Assembly: GCA_037439425.1 (NCBI GenBank)
Contig: JBBIWA010000050.1
Coordinates: 1-40,141, forward strand
Reading direction: 5' to 3'
DNA from: JBBIWA01 sp037439425
Lineage (GTDB): Bacteria > Acidobacteriota > Blastocatellia > RBC074
Length of the DNA stretch: 40,141 nt
The translations under genes and the position numbers were made by a program. The notes beneath the pieces are model-generated. The model was not told the DNA's origin. It saw only the letters and a program-made list of their open reading frames with translations, and did not search any database. Of the stretch, positions 1 to 7,774 are shown piece after piece (position 1 is the stretch's first letter; each line of letters begins with the position of its first letter).

Positions 1-72
1 ACTTTACCTAGCACGCGCTGAAAGGGCTGAGTAAAATGGGCCTTCCCTCTAGCTTTCGTCTCTTTGTCTTAG

Positions 73-123
73 CTTGGTGTCTTCGTGTGAGCTTGGTGCC
101 TTGGTGTTTTACAGCGGTTTTCA
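73..123. repeat. Degenerate CTTGGTG repeat block ending in a dispersed 15-mer
   Basis: The 228 bases before the first gene hold no credible coding region. CTTGGTG or CTTCGTG occurs at 73, 81, 92 and 100, spaced 8, 11 and 8 bases apart. The block ends in TTACAGCGGTTTTCA (109-123), whose exact reverse complement lies at 32616-32630. Similar AGCTT/TAGCTC strings occur just before it (about 50-76) and in the gaps around the macA-like gene. This looks like a dispersed intergenic repeat family; its function is unknown. Confidence 0.5.
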
Positions 124-228
124 CGCTGATTTAGCCCGGATTTCTCATTAGTCTGAACAAAAAGCCCCTTCTCATGGCATTAAGTCTCTTGTGCCTCGAA
201 ACTCATTCCCACAAGAAGGAGACAACAA

Positions 229-1501
229 ATGCAGACAGAGTGTAGAAGTGAAAAGCTCGAGTTTCAAGCTTGCGGAGCGAAGCAGGTAGTGGCCGAGTTC
301 AAGGGGGGCACGATCACATCCGATGGCGGTGTGCTGCTGCTCAAAGAGGTCGAGGCGAAGCGGAAGGTCATCAAGCAATTTGCCGCCTGTTTCACCGATC
401 ATCGCGATCCGGACAAGATCGAGCATACGGTTGAAGAGTTGGTCGGGCAACGCGTTTATGGATTAGCGCTCGGATACGAAGACCTCAATGATCACGATTT
501 GCTGAGACGTGATCCGCTGCTGGCTGCGGCCGTCAGCAAGATTGATCCTGAGGGGGCAGAAGCGGAGACGGGGGGCTGATCGCGGCGCGGCCTTGGCTGG
601 TAAGAGCACGCTCAACCGTTTGGAGTTGCGTTCGGATGATCCGGCCAAGGATGGCCGCTACAAAAAGATTGCTCTGGATGAGAAGAAGGTGGATGATTTT
701 TTCATCGACGTCTTTTTGCAAGGGCATAAAGAGGCACCGAAGCTGATCGTCATCGACCTCGACGCGACTGACGACCCGCTGCACGGCAAACAGGAGGGAA
801 AGTTCTTTCACGGCTACTATCGGGAATAGTGCTCTCTGCCGCTGTATCTCTTCTGCGGAGATTTTCCGCTCTGCGCGCGGTTGCACACGGCGGACAAGCG
901 GCCTGCTAGTTGGGCGCTCGATGAGATCAAGCGGATTGTGAAGCGAGTGCGTGCGGCTTGGCCAGAGGTGGAGATTTGGGTTCGAGGTGACTCGGACTTT
1001 TCACGTGACGAAATCATGACGTGGTGCGAGCAGGAGAAGGGGGTTGAAGACCTCTGCGGCCAAGCCAAGAACCAACGCCTTGAGAAGCTGCTTGCTGCAG
1101 AGATGGAGGAAGCGAAAAAGAAGTTCGAAGAGACAGGCCACCCGGCGCGGGTCTTTGGAGATTTGCAGTATCAAACGAGGGAGAGTTGGAGTCGCGAGCG
1201 GCGAGTGGTAGGCAAAGCCGAGCATCTGGAGAAAGGCGCCAATCCGCGATTCGTCCTCACCAGCTTGAGTCGTGAAAAGTATCCGGCGCAGAAGTTGTAT
1301 GAAGAGCATTACTGCGAGCGAGGGGAGATGGAGAATCGGATCAAGGAACAACAACTGGAGTTGTTCGCGGATCGGACTTCGACCCACTATCTGAAGTCGA
1401 ATCAAGTGCGGTTGTGGTTTTCGAGCGTGGCCTATGTGTTGATGAACGAACTGCGGCGGCTGGGTTTGGCCGGCACTGAGATGGAGCAGGCGCAATTTTG
1501 A
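229..1501 (+). pseudogene. IS1380-family transposase, inactivated by a frameshift and an in-frame stop
   Basis: This is a DDE transposase of the IS1380 family, which would move its own insertion sequence. A strong AAGGAG lies 7 bases before the ATG. The N-terminal part has the family-like string RQ/GQRVYGLALGYEDLNDHD. The first acidic region is IDLDATDDPLHGKQEG, the second RGDSDF and the third ENRIKEQQLELF, so all three catalytic zones are recognisable. The reading frame breaks near the G5 run at 552-556: removing one G joins the first part to the rest (DPEG then QKRRRGADRG). A TAG at 827-829 interrupts the region after GYYRE, where family members usually read through. The remainder reads open from 830 to 1501 but ends at EMEQAQF, whereas family members usually continue for several dozen residues, so the 3' end is also missing. 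A possible left end, CCCGGATTTCTCATTAG (about 137-153), has no matching right end nearby. Confidence 0.85.
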
Positions 1502-1853
1502 AGATGACGATCATTATGAATTGTCCCCATCCCTGTCACTGATGCTTCTGACCAAGCGATGGCTCTTGACCATTCCCTGGAGGTTCAAATCTTCTACTTT
1601 GATGCTCTAGTACTGATTGACCAGCTTCCGCACCTCTTTGAAATGGAAGTCCCGTCGCTGTTGTTTGACCTTCAAATGCTTCTTCGCTAACAGGCCAACC
1701 GCTTCACCTTTTGCTTCCCTTGACTCGGCGCGGGACTTGCTGCCGCGCCTTTTTTAAGTTCCGTTCGGCGCGGCACCAATACTGAAGATTCTCAATCGGC
1801 GCGGCCTGGTCATCCGAAAGCGTGGCGAAACTTTCGATCCCGACATCCACTCC
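1497..1853 (-). pseudogene. tnpB (IS200/IS605-type RNA-guided nuclease) remnant
   Basis: Reading the minus strand from 1853 gives GVDVGIESFATLSDD, the start of the TnpB RuvC-like domain, then RAERNLKKARQQVPRRVKGS. A frameshift near 1708-1716 shifts to a second frame with KHLKVKQQRRDFHFKEV, then a TAG at 1607-1609, then IKVEDLNLQGMVKSHRL and RSISD. With one more single-base shift the GWGQF motif and a few further residues follow, up to the truncated transposase end at about 1497. TnpB proteins are RNA-guided nucleases of about 400 residues carried by IS200/IS605 elements; only roughly 115 residues survive here, with no start, no zinc finger and no tnpA. It is clearly non-functional. The abutment with the IS1380 3' end suggests that one element inserted into, or recombined with, the other. 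Confidence 0.75.
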
Positions 1854-2344
1854 CCTACTCTCTTAAGGAATTCAGTGATCCCGTTCGTCGCATCTACCGG
1901 AAGCCGGTATTGTGGCATCGCTCCTACTGCCTGATCAGCGCCGGCGGGGCCACTATTGAAACACTGGGAAAATACGTCGAAGCCCCCTGTAGCAACTGGC
2001 AGGGCTCTCATCTCCACCCAAGCCTGAAGGCCTTGGTGGAGCATTCCCGGCACGGATAGATAAAGACATCCTTTCCAGTTCAGCACGTTCATTGCGGCCA
2101 AGCTGAGCCTGAGAACTGGCCAGGCACACCTTGGATAACAGCTCGCGCGTGCATCTAAGCGGTGTCACCTCGATCTGAAAGCCGTAACTGCGGAACTTTC
2201 TCTCTGGGTGCTACCCATAACGACCAGAATGGCTGCTCAGAATAATCCGAAACTGGCCAGGCTGATTATTTCGGGAATTAGCCTCTAGCTGAACGCTCCC
2301 GATTCGCTTCTGGATGTCTCTGGCAGGGGCGGGATAATGTCGTT
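1854..2344. other. Gap of decayed mobile-element sequence, no intact gene
   Basis: No convincing gene is present in these 490 bases. On the minus strand, codons from about 2101 read AAMNVLNWKG, which resembles the N-A-A-x-N-x-L stretch near the end of TnpB proteins, followed by a glycine- and alanine-rich tail. It could be the C-terminal scrap of a second tnpB copy lying upstream of the remnant at 1497-1853, but the match is short. The last 100 bases before the permease stop show no obvious hairpin with a T tract. Confidence 0.25.
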
Positions 2345-3568
2345 TTATTCGTAGCGTAGGGCTTCAATCGGGTCCAGCCCTGCGGCTTTGCGCGCTGGGT
2401 AGTAGCCGAAAAAGATCCCGACTGCCGCCGAGAAGACCACTGACCCGAGGATAGCAGTCAGTGAAACGAGTGTTGGCCATCCCAACATCTTCGGGATCAC
2501 AAACGAGATGCCCAGACCTAGCAGGATACCCACACTGCCGCCAGTCAGGCTGAGCACAATGGCTTCAATCAGGAATTGTGTGCGCACGGCTGAAGAGCGC
2601 GCACCAACAGCCATTCGAATACCAATCTCGTGCGTGCGCTCGGTGACCGACACTAGCATGATGTTCATAATCCCGATACCGCCCACCAGCAGGGAGACGC
2701 TCGCGATGCTCGAGAGCAAGAGCGTCATGATGCGATTGGTCTCATCCGCCGCTTCAGCCACGTCGGTCAGATTGCGCACAAAGAAATCATTCTCCTGATT
2801 CGGAGCCAGCCGATGGCGCTGGCGCAGTAGCTCCGTGATCTGTTCCTGGGCAGTGTAGGTGGCGCCCGGTGAGATGGCTGAAACATAAGCGAATTGCACG
2901 TGCGTGATCGCCAGCAGCTTCTTTTGCACAGTGGTGTAGGGAGCAAACAGCACATCATCCTGATCGCGGCCCTGCCCGTCCTGCCCTCTTTTGGCCATCA
3001 CTCCGATGACCCGGAACGGCAATTCACGGACTCGGATCATCTGGCCCACCGGATCAATGCCTGGGAAGAGATTATCCGCGATGGTCTGACCAATGACCAC
3101 GACGCGGGCTGCGGTCCGAACATCTGCTTCGGTGAAAAATTCGCCAGTCTGCACTGGCCACTTTCGGATTTGCGGCAATTGCTCGTTGACCCCTTGAACC
3201 GTGCTGTTCCAGTTTTGATTGCCGAAGACCAGTTGCGATCTAGCATTGACCGAGGGGCTAGCCATGGCCACGCTCGGCACTTCCCGCCGAATCGCCTCTA
3301 TATCCTCAACCGTGAGGGTATTGCTATTGGTCGCGCCTGTGCCACTGCGCACGCCACCCACATTTTGCGAGCCTGCTCCCACAAAGAGCAGGTTCGTACC
3401 GACGTTGGCGATCTGTTCCTGAACTGAAGCCTGCGCGCCTTGCCCGATACTGACCATCACAATCACAGCTGCAACCCCGATGATCACGCCAAGCATGGTC
3501 AAAGCCGAGCGCACCCGGTTGCGCTGAAGCGCGCGAAAAGCAATGCGGAAAATCATCCATAAACTCAT
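2345..3568 (-). CDS. MacB-like ABC transporter permease (FtsX/MacB_PCD)
   Basis: This is the inner-membrane permease half of a MacB/LolCDE-type mechanotransmission ABC exporter, which couples cytoplasmic ATP hydrolysis to a periplasmic adaptor. It has 407 residues from an ATG preceded by GGGGGAG at good spacing; an upstream in-frame ATG at 3631 would overlap the ATPase gene and is less likely. A first membrane segment lies at about residues 24-42 (GVIIGVAAVIVMVS), followed by a periplasmic MacB_PCD-type domain (about 50-275) and then three C-terminal membrane segments near 281-309, 333-359 and 366-389. The segment TERTHEIGIRMAVGA (309-323) and the terminal YPARKAAGLDPIEALRYE are hallmarks of the family. 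The ATPase is encoded separately just upstream, unlike E. coli MacB, where it is fused. The exported substrate cannot be read from the sequence. Confidence 0.9.
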   Translation of the reverse strand: MSLWMIFRIAFRALQRNRVRSALTMLGVIIGVAAVIVMVSIGQGAQASVQEQIANVGTNLLFVGAGSQNVGGVRSGTGATNSNTLTVEDIEAIRREVPSVAMASPSVNARSQLVFGNQNWNSTVQGVNEQLPQIRKWPVQTGEFFTEADVRTAARVVVIGQTIADNLFPGIDPVGQMIRVRELPFRVIGVMAKRGQDGQGRDQDDVLFAPYTTVQKKLLAITHVQFAYVSAISPGATYTAQEQITELLRQRHRLAPNQENDFFVRNLTDVAEAADETNRIMTLLLSSIASVSLLVGGIGIMNIMLVSVTERTHEIGIRMAVGARSSAVRTQFLIEAIVLSLTGGSVGILLGLGISFVIPKMLGWPTLVSLTAILGSVVFSAAVGIFFGYYPARKAAGLDPIEALRYE

Positions 3569-3605
3569 AGCTGTTTGCTCCCCCAGCTGCGGACGCTGCA
3601 GTAAG

Positions 3606-4454
3606 CTACGGCAGCGCCTGCTCTGTTTCATCTTCTTCCTCTTGGTCTGTTAACGGCGGCAGGCGTCTCAATTCTTCAGCCGCGCAACGTGGTTGTGGCG
3701 TCTGGTAATCTCGCCTAATTTTGCCATCCTTGAAAACGATCACGCGCTGGGCGTATTCGGCAATATCTTGTTCGTGCGTCACGAGGATGAGTGTGATTCT
3801 CTGCTCGCGGTTGAGCCGCTGGAAAATCTCCATCACCTCAACCGAAGTGCGCGAATCGAGATTGCCCGTAGGCTCATCGGCAAGAATGAGTGCCGGGCGG
3901 TTGACCAATGCTCTGGCAATCGCGACGCGCTGCTGCTGGCCACCTGAGAGCTGATTGGGATGGTGATGCTCGAGACCAGCCAAACCCACCTGGGAAAGCG
4001 CTTCCCTTGCCCGGCGGTGGCGCTCGGCAGTGCTGATGCCAGCATAGAGCATAGGCAGCTCAACGTTCTCCAGCGCCGAAGTCCGTGGCAGCAAATTGAA
4101 ACCTTGAAAGACAAATCCGATCTTGCGATTGCGAATATCAGCCCGTTCGTCTTTGGTCAGCGAGGAGACATCCTGGCCGTCAAGAATGTAAGTGCCGCGC
4201 GTGGGCCGGTCGAGGCAACCGAGGATGTTCATCGTGGTGGACTTGCCGGAGCCTGAGGCTCCCATAATGGCCACAAATTCACCTTCCCGAATGGTCAATG
4301 AAATGCCGCGCAGCGCAGGTACTTCTACATCGCCCATCCGGTAAACCTTGTGAACATGACTCAGTTGAATGACCGGACGCGCATTTATTAACTGTGGGAT
4401 CGTCCCTTCACTTAGTTGATGCTCTCTCGTTTCAACTTCAATAACCGATTGCAC
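3606..4454 (-). CDS. MacB/LolD-like ABC transporter ATPase
   Basis: This is the ATP-binding subunit that partners the permease 37 bases downstream. The chosen start is a GTG at 4454 because GGAGGAG sits 8 bases before it; an ATG at 4490 would add 12 residues with no better ribosome site. The 282-residue protein has Walker A GASGSGKS (65-72), a Q-loop at Q117, the signature LSGGQQQRVAIARAL (from 169), Walker B LILADEPTGNLD (about 189-200) and the switch histidine H227. The C-terminal tail past about 250 is short, proline-rich and then acidic (QEEEDETEQ). Proteins of this subclass energise macrolide, peptide or lipoprotein export. With the adaptor it forms a three-gene operon on the minus strand. 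Confidence 0.9.
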   Translation of the reverse strand: MQSVIEVETREHQLSEGTIPQLINARPVIQLSHVHKVYRMGDVEVPALRGISLTIREGEFVAIMGASGSGKSTTMNILGCLDRPTRGTYILDGQDVSSLTKDERADIRNRKIGFVFQGFNLLPRTSALENVELPMLYAGISTAERHRRAREALSQVGLAGLEHHHPNQLSGGQQQRVAIARALVNRPALILADEPTGNLDSRTSVEVMEIFQRLNREQRITLILVTHEQDIAEYAQRVIVFKDGKIRRDYQTPQPRCAAEELRRLPPLTDQEEEDETEQALP

Positions 4455-4470
4455 GCAATTATCTCCTCCA

Positions 4471-4533
4471 GGCTCTGGGCAAAGAGCCAAGAGGATTGCC
4501 GCTTAGCTCCTCACCCTTCTTAGCTCTTTGCCC
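4471..4533. promoter_or_regulatory. Competing inverted repeats between adaptor and ATPase genes
   Basis: GGGCAAAGAGC (4477-4487) is exactly complementary to GCTCTTTGCCC (4523-4533), an 11-bp stem with a 35-base loop. Nested in it, GGCTCT (4471-4476) and AGAGCC (4483-4488) form a perfect 6-bp stem with a 6-base loop that would exclude the larger one. They lie in the about 100-base spacer of the operon, just upstream of the GGAGGAG of the ATPase gene. They could tune mRNA stability or expression; no T tract follows, so a simple terminator is unlikely. Confidence 0.4.
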
Positions 4534-4555
4534 TTAGCGCTGATTGAAGCTGAGG

Positions 4556-6148
4556 TTACCGCCGCACGCCGCCCCTGGCGCCAGGCATGCCACTAAATCC
4601 CGGTGGGGTCTGCCGATTCTGAGGCCTGTTTTCACCGGCAACGTTCTGTCCAACGATGAGGATCTCACCCTCCCTCAAATCGCCTTGAACTACTTCGGTG
4701 GCTGTTCCATCGGTGATCCCGACTTTGATTCTGCGGGGATGCGGTTTCTTATCGGGGCCGAGTACCCATACCAGGCGCGCCTGCCCTTCGAGTAGGGCAG
4801 CGCTCGGTGGAGCAAAACCGGCACCCTGTGCGCCGGACGGCCTCTCTTCTTTTCTCTCAGCGGGGCCGGCAGCGGCTCCAGCTTGCGCTTCGCCTGAGGA
4901 GCGGTTTGGCTGTCTATTTGCCTCTCTCTTGGCCTTGCTGGACTCATTTCCTGGCTGGTTCTCCAGCATCTGGCGGAGCTTCTCTGGGCTCACCTCCGGT
5001 GGATTGAACCGGAAAGCCGCATTGGGCACTTTGAGCACACTGGCGCGCTCAGCAATGGTGAAGGTGAGGTTGGCCGTCATGCCAGGCTTGAGTTTCAGCT
5101 CTGGGTTCTTCACATCAACCACGACGTTGTAAGTGACAACATTCTGCACGTTCTGCGGGTTGAGACGAATCTGATTGATCGTCCCTTGAAAGATTTCGCC
5201 GGGGAAGGCATCGACCGTGAAGTTGACACGAGTGCTTGAATTGATCACGCCAATGTCAGCCTGGTCAATGTTGGCGATCACCTGCATCTGCGTCAGGTCA
5301 TTGGCAATCGTAAAGAGTGTGGGAGCCGAGAGGCTGGCTGCAACTGTTTGCCCGACATCCACATTGCGCGAGACTACCACACCATCAATGGGAGAAGTGA
5401 TCGTCGTATGGCTCAAATTGACTTCGGCCAACCGGAGTGCGGCTTCGGCCTGCTGCACCTGAGCTGTAGCCTGCAAGACTTGGGCCTGCGCCTGGGCAAG
5501 GCCGGCGCTGGCGGCTGACTGCTCACTTGCACGCGCTTGATCGAGTTGAGCTGCGGCTTGATTGTAGCGCGCCTCGGCCGCCTTGAAATTCGCCCGCACT
5601 GATTCGAGCTCCTGTTGGGCGACCAGCCCGCTGGCCACGAGCGCCTCCTGCCGCCTGAGCACAGTCTCCGCATCGTCGCGTTGCGCTTTGAGCGCCGCGA
5701 GATTGGCAGCTGCGCTCGACACCCCAGCGCGCTGAGTCTTGACTACTGCCTCGGCTGCCAGCACTCGCGCTTGCGCATCAGCTAAACTGGCGCGCGCCTG
5801 TTCAAGATTGGCGCGGGCCGAGGCCACTTGCGCCTGAAAGAGTGCCGGATCAAGCTGCGCGATGATTTGTCCCTTACGGACAACCGAATTGAAATCGGCA
5901 TAGAGGGCTGAGATGGTGCCTGAGACCTGGCTGCCAACCTGCACCGTCGTCACCGCTTGCAGCGTCCCAGTAGCTGAAACTGTATTGCGGATGGTGCCTC
6001 TTTCGACCCTGGCAGTAAGATACTCTCCAGGGTTAGAACGTGAGTTCAGGAGCGAGTAGCCTGTTGCCGCCCCTACTATCACTAAAACAACCAAGATCAG
6101 TAAAAATCGCTTGTATCGCTTATTATGAAGCTTCAATTTCATTTTCAT
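4556..6148 (-). CDS. MacA/HlyD-like periplasmic adaptor of an ABC exporter
   Basis: This is the membrane-fusion protein that bridges the inner-membrane MacB-type transporter and an outer-membrane channel. It has 530 residues. Residues 1-14 are basic, followed by one membrane anchor at about 15-35 (FLLILVVLVIVGAATGYSLL). A lipoyl/barrel-sandwich half follows (VQVGSQVSGTISALY, then KGQIIAQLDP). A very long alanine- and glutamine-rich coiled-coil hairpin occupies about 105-245. The second lipoyl half is TTITSPIDGVVVSRNVDVGQ, then beta-barrel and membrane-proximal domains. Residues about 390-450 are an unusual low-complexity stretch rich in Glu, Lys, Pro, Ala and Gly, and the tail is Pro/Gly/Arg-rich; these are longer than in typical MacA (about 370 residues). 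It is the first gene of the operon. No outer-membrane channel gene is present in the window. Confidence 0.9.
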   Translation of the reverse strand: MKMKLKLHNKRYKRFLLILVVLVIVGAATGYSLLNSRSNPGEYLTARVERGTIRNTVSATGTLQAVTTVQVGSQVSGTISALYADFNSVVRKGQIIAQLDPALFQAQVASARANLEQARASLADAQARVLAAEAVVKTQRAGVSSAAANLAALKAQRDDAETVLRRQEALVASGLVAQQELESVRANFKAAEARYNQAAAQLDQARASEQSAASAGLAQAQAQVLQATAQVQQAEAALRLAEVNLSHTTITSPIDGVVVSRNVDVGQTVAASLSAPTLFTIANDLTQMQVIANIDQADIGVINSSTRVNFTVDAFPGEIFQGTINQIRLNPQNVQNVVTYNVVVDVKNPELKLKPGMTANLTFTIAERASVLKVPNAAFRFNPPEVSPEKLRQMLENQPGNESSKAKREANRQPNRSSGEAQAGAAAGPAERKEERPSGAQGAGFAPPSAALLEGQARLVWVLGPDKKPHPRRIKVGITDGTATEVVQGDLREGEILIVGQNVAGENRPQNRQTPPGFSGMPGARGGVRR

Positions 6149-6207
6149 TAGCTCCGCTCTCTTTCTAGCTCTTTAGCAGCTAGCTCTCTGACTGCTTTCT
6201 TTAGCTC
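6149..6207. repeat. Four TAGCTC repeats in the macA-like leader
   Basis: TAGCTC occurs at 6149, 6166, 6181 and 6202, and again at 4504 and 4521 in the spacer downstream of the same gene. Spacings are 17, 15, 21 and, in the second cluster, 17 bases. A six-base word is expected about once per 4 kb, so this clustering is not random. The first copy contributes to the ribosome-binding region of the adaptor gene (GGAGCTA just before its ATG on the minus strand). Confidence 0.5.
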
Positions 6208-6469
6208 AGGGTTCAGTTAAGCTCAAATCTTGCGGGAAGCAGCTTCGGCCCGAAGTGAACTTATCTGACTCGCACCCTGATAGACACCCGGGTCTTCGGT
6301 TCCGTTACAACTTTTCTGATGGGAAACTTTTTAGCATGCTGGTGAACCCAGGCTCCCGGCGACAGGACTGTAACCTTTCTGCCAGCTACGGTGTCTTACC
6401 AACGGGAAGGCGCGGCGTAGCCTTCGCAAACCGGAAACGATTCAACTCACAGGAGGGGTAAGACAACAG
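6208..6469. promoter_or_regulatory. Divergent control region between exporter and sigma-factor operons
   Basis: No gene is supported in this gap; promoters for both the minus-strand exporter operon and the plus-strand sigma operon should lie here. GGGAAACTTTTTAGC (about 6320-6334) resembles the GGAAC-type -35 box of ECF promoters, but no convincing -10 partner was found. GAAGGC (6406-6411) and GCCTTC (6420-6425) form a perfect 6-bp hairpin with an 8-base loop. A strong AGGAGGGG follows near 6451-6458, upstream of the small reading frame starting at 6470. Confidence 0.35.
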
Positions 6470-6739
6470 ATGGTGAGGTCGAGTAAAATTGCCCTGCTCG
6501 CTATTGCGCTAGCAAGTTTGCTTGCCCATCCCTTTGTCCCGGGCCGGGTGGGAGAGGATGAGCTGGGTAGCCACCCTGATGAGGACTGGCCAAAGCAGCA
6601 GGAGCTGCGCCGGCCTGGTTATTTTTTGACGAGGATCGTTTCTGGAAAACCAACTGCAACAGGTTTCAGACTGGGAACTGGTGACTCTGGCGCGAGAAGG
6701 CGACGAGTCTGCTTTCGGAGAGATCGTGCGCCGCTATAG
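6470..6739 (+). CDS. Small possible exported protein, overlapping the sigma-factor start
   Basis: This is an 89-residue reading frame with ATG start and a very good AGGAGGGG about 11 bases upstream. Residues 1-24 look like a signal peptide (MVRSSKIALLAIALASLLAH). After about residue 60 the frame runs over the sigma-factor gene in another frame and the residues become arginine-rich, as expected of a non-native overlap. It may be a real short gene that couples translation to the downstream sigma gene, which has no ATG of its own, or a leader peptide. No family is recognised. The strong ribosome site and the signal-like N-terminus are the only support. Confidence 0.3.
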   Translation: MVRSSKIALLAIALASLLAHPFVPGRVGEDELGSHPDEDWPKQQELRRPGYFLTRIVSGKPTATGFRLGTGDSGARRRRVCFRRDRAPL

Positions 6740-7283
6740 TCCGCGTGTTTTTTATATCGCCAGCCGATTCTTCCGCCAGCGCAGCCAGGTGGAAGAAAGC
6801 GCGCAGGAGGTCTTTTTGAAGGCTTACACCCGGCTGGCTGATTACGAGGGGCGAGGCTCTTTGGAAGGCTGGTTGACGCGCATTGCCACAACCACCTGCC
6901 TCAATCTGTTGCGGAGCGCTCAGCGGCGCCCTGAAATGAGTTTGACTGACCTGACTACGGAAGAAAGCAAATGGATGGAAGATCGGCTCCTTGATTCCGC
7001 AGCCAGGCATCATCGCTCGCAGGAAGATAGCCTGATAGCAGCTGACCTGGCTGACAAAGTCCTTGACAAGTTGTCTCCTGAAGATCGCCTGGCCCTGATA
7101 CTCATAGATGGAGACGAGGCTTCGGTCAAAGAAGTGGCGGAGATGACTGGCTGGTCCGAGTCGAAAGTTAAGGTCCGGGTTTTTCGCGCTCGCCGCCGTA
7201 TGCGAGAAGCGGTGGAAAAGTTATTGGCAGCCCCGCAGCAGTCACGCCAGACCCGGCAGCGAGCAACCACAGGCAAGAAATGA
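6681..7283 (+). CDS. ECF-type RNA polymerase sigma factor
   Basis: This is an alternative sigma factor that directs RNA polymerase to stress promoters. Sigma region 2 spans about residues 8-78 (DESAFGEIVRRYSPRVF, then EESAQEVFLKAY, then GWLTRIATTTCLN) and region 4 about 116-182 (LSPEDRLALILIDGDEASVKEVAEMTGWSESKVKVRVFRAR, interrupted here only for description). The start is uncertain. The GTG at 6681 is used, but the family-like residues DWELVTLAREGD begin upstream of it, and the frame is open back to a TGA at 6627 with no ATG; a CTG at 6642 preceded by GAGG is another option. The stop overlaps the anti-sigma ATG by four bases (ATGA), showing translational coupling. The gene faces away from the MacAB-like operon, so envelope stress is a plausible input. 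Confidence 0.9.
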   Translation: MTLAREGDESAFGEIVRRYSPRVFYIASRFFRQRSQVEESAQEVFLKAYTRLADYEGRGSLEGWLTRIATTTCLNLLRSAQRRPEMSLTDLTTEESKWMEDRLLDSAARHHRSQEDSLIAADLADKVLDKLSPEDRLALILIDGDEASVKEVAEMTGWSESKVKVRVFRARRRMREAVEKLLAAPQQSRQTRQRATTGKK

Positions 7284-7774
7284 AGAGTGATCACGTCATT
7301 AAGGTGCTCGATCAGCTCTCTGTGAGCCACCTGAGTGAGCACCAACGAAAGCTTATTGCTGAGCACATCAGCCATTGCTCCAGGTGCGAACGAGCATTTC
7401 AGGCTGCGCAGATGGCCAAAGTGTTGCTCCGTGAGCGGGCAGTTGCCACTACCGAGGTCCCGCCTTTCTTCCAGCAAAAAGTGCTGGCGCGGCTCAGAGA
7501 AAAACAAGTACCGCCCATAGCCGATACCTTCTGGGAGATGTGGAGGGCAGCAGGCTTGTTGGTCTCTTCAATGACGGCGCTGGTGCTCCTGCTGCTGGCT
7601 CTGAGCTTCTCCTCCCCCGGCAGCTCTCCTCCCGAAGAGCCGCCTGAACTGGCCGTTGGATTCTCTGACGATCCCGCAGAGCGGGTGATCTTCGGGGTTG
7701 GCCAGTTAGCCAATGATGAGATGACTTATGACCAGGTGCTGGCGGTCATTTACTCCCCAGAGGATGCAAGATGA
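7280..7774 (+). CDS. Membrane anti-sigma factor with zinc-finger (zf-HC2-like) motif
   Basis: This is the likely inhibitor of the sigma factor encoded just upstream, holding it at the inner membrane until a signal arrives. The 164-residue protein carries H29-x3-C33-x2-C36 (HISHCSRC), the anti-sigma zinc-binding motif, in a cytoplasmic N-terminal half. One membrane segment follows at about 90-110 (AGLLVSSMTALVLLLLALSF), then a short proline- and glutamate-rich periplasmic tail. It is coupled by ATGA overlaps both to the sigma gene before it and to the small membrane protein after it. The topology and order are those of classical ECF sigma/anti-sigma pairs. Confidence 0.85.
   Translation: MKSDHVIKVLDQLSVSHLSEHQRKLIAEHISHCSRCERAFQAAQMAKVLLRERAVATTEVPPFFQQKVLARLREKQVPPIADTFWEMWRAAGLLVSSMTALVLLLLALSFSSPGSSPPEEPPELAVGFSDDPAERVIFGVGQLANDEMTYDQVLAVIYSPEDAR

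Noticed and set aside
552..580. Programmed ribosomal frameshift in the IS1380 transposase
   Set aside because: A second lesion, the in-frame TAG at 827-829, and the missing 3' end point to decay rather than regulated frameshifting.
172..1495. Several minus-strand open frames across the transposase region
   Set aside because: They are antisense to the recognisable IS1380 coding frames and show no family motifs or ribosome sites.
6255..6461. Small plus-strand frame in the control region before the sigma operon
   Set aside because: It has no ribosome site or motif, and it spans the hairpin and the promoter area.
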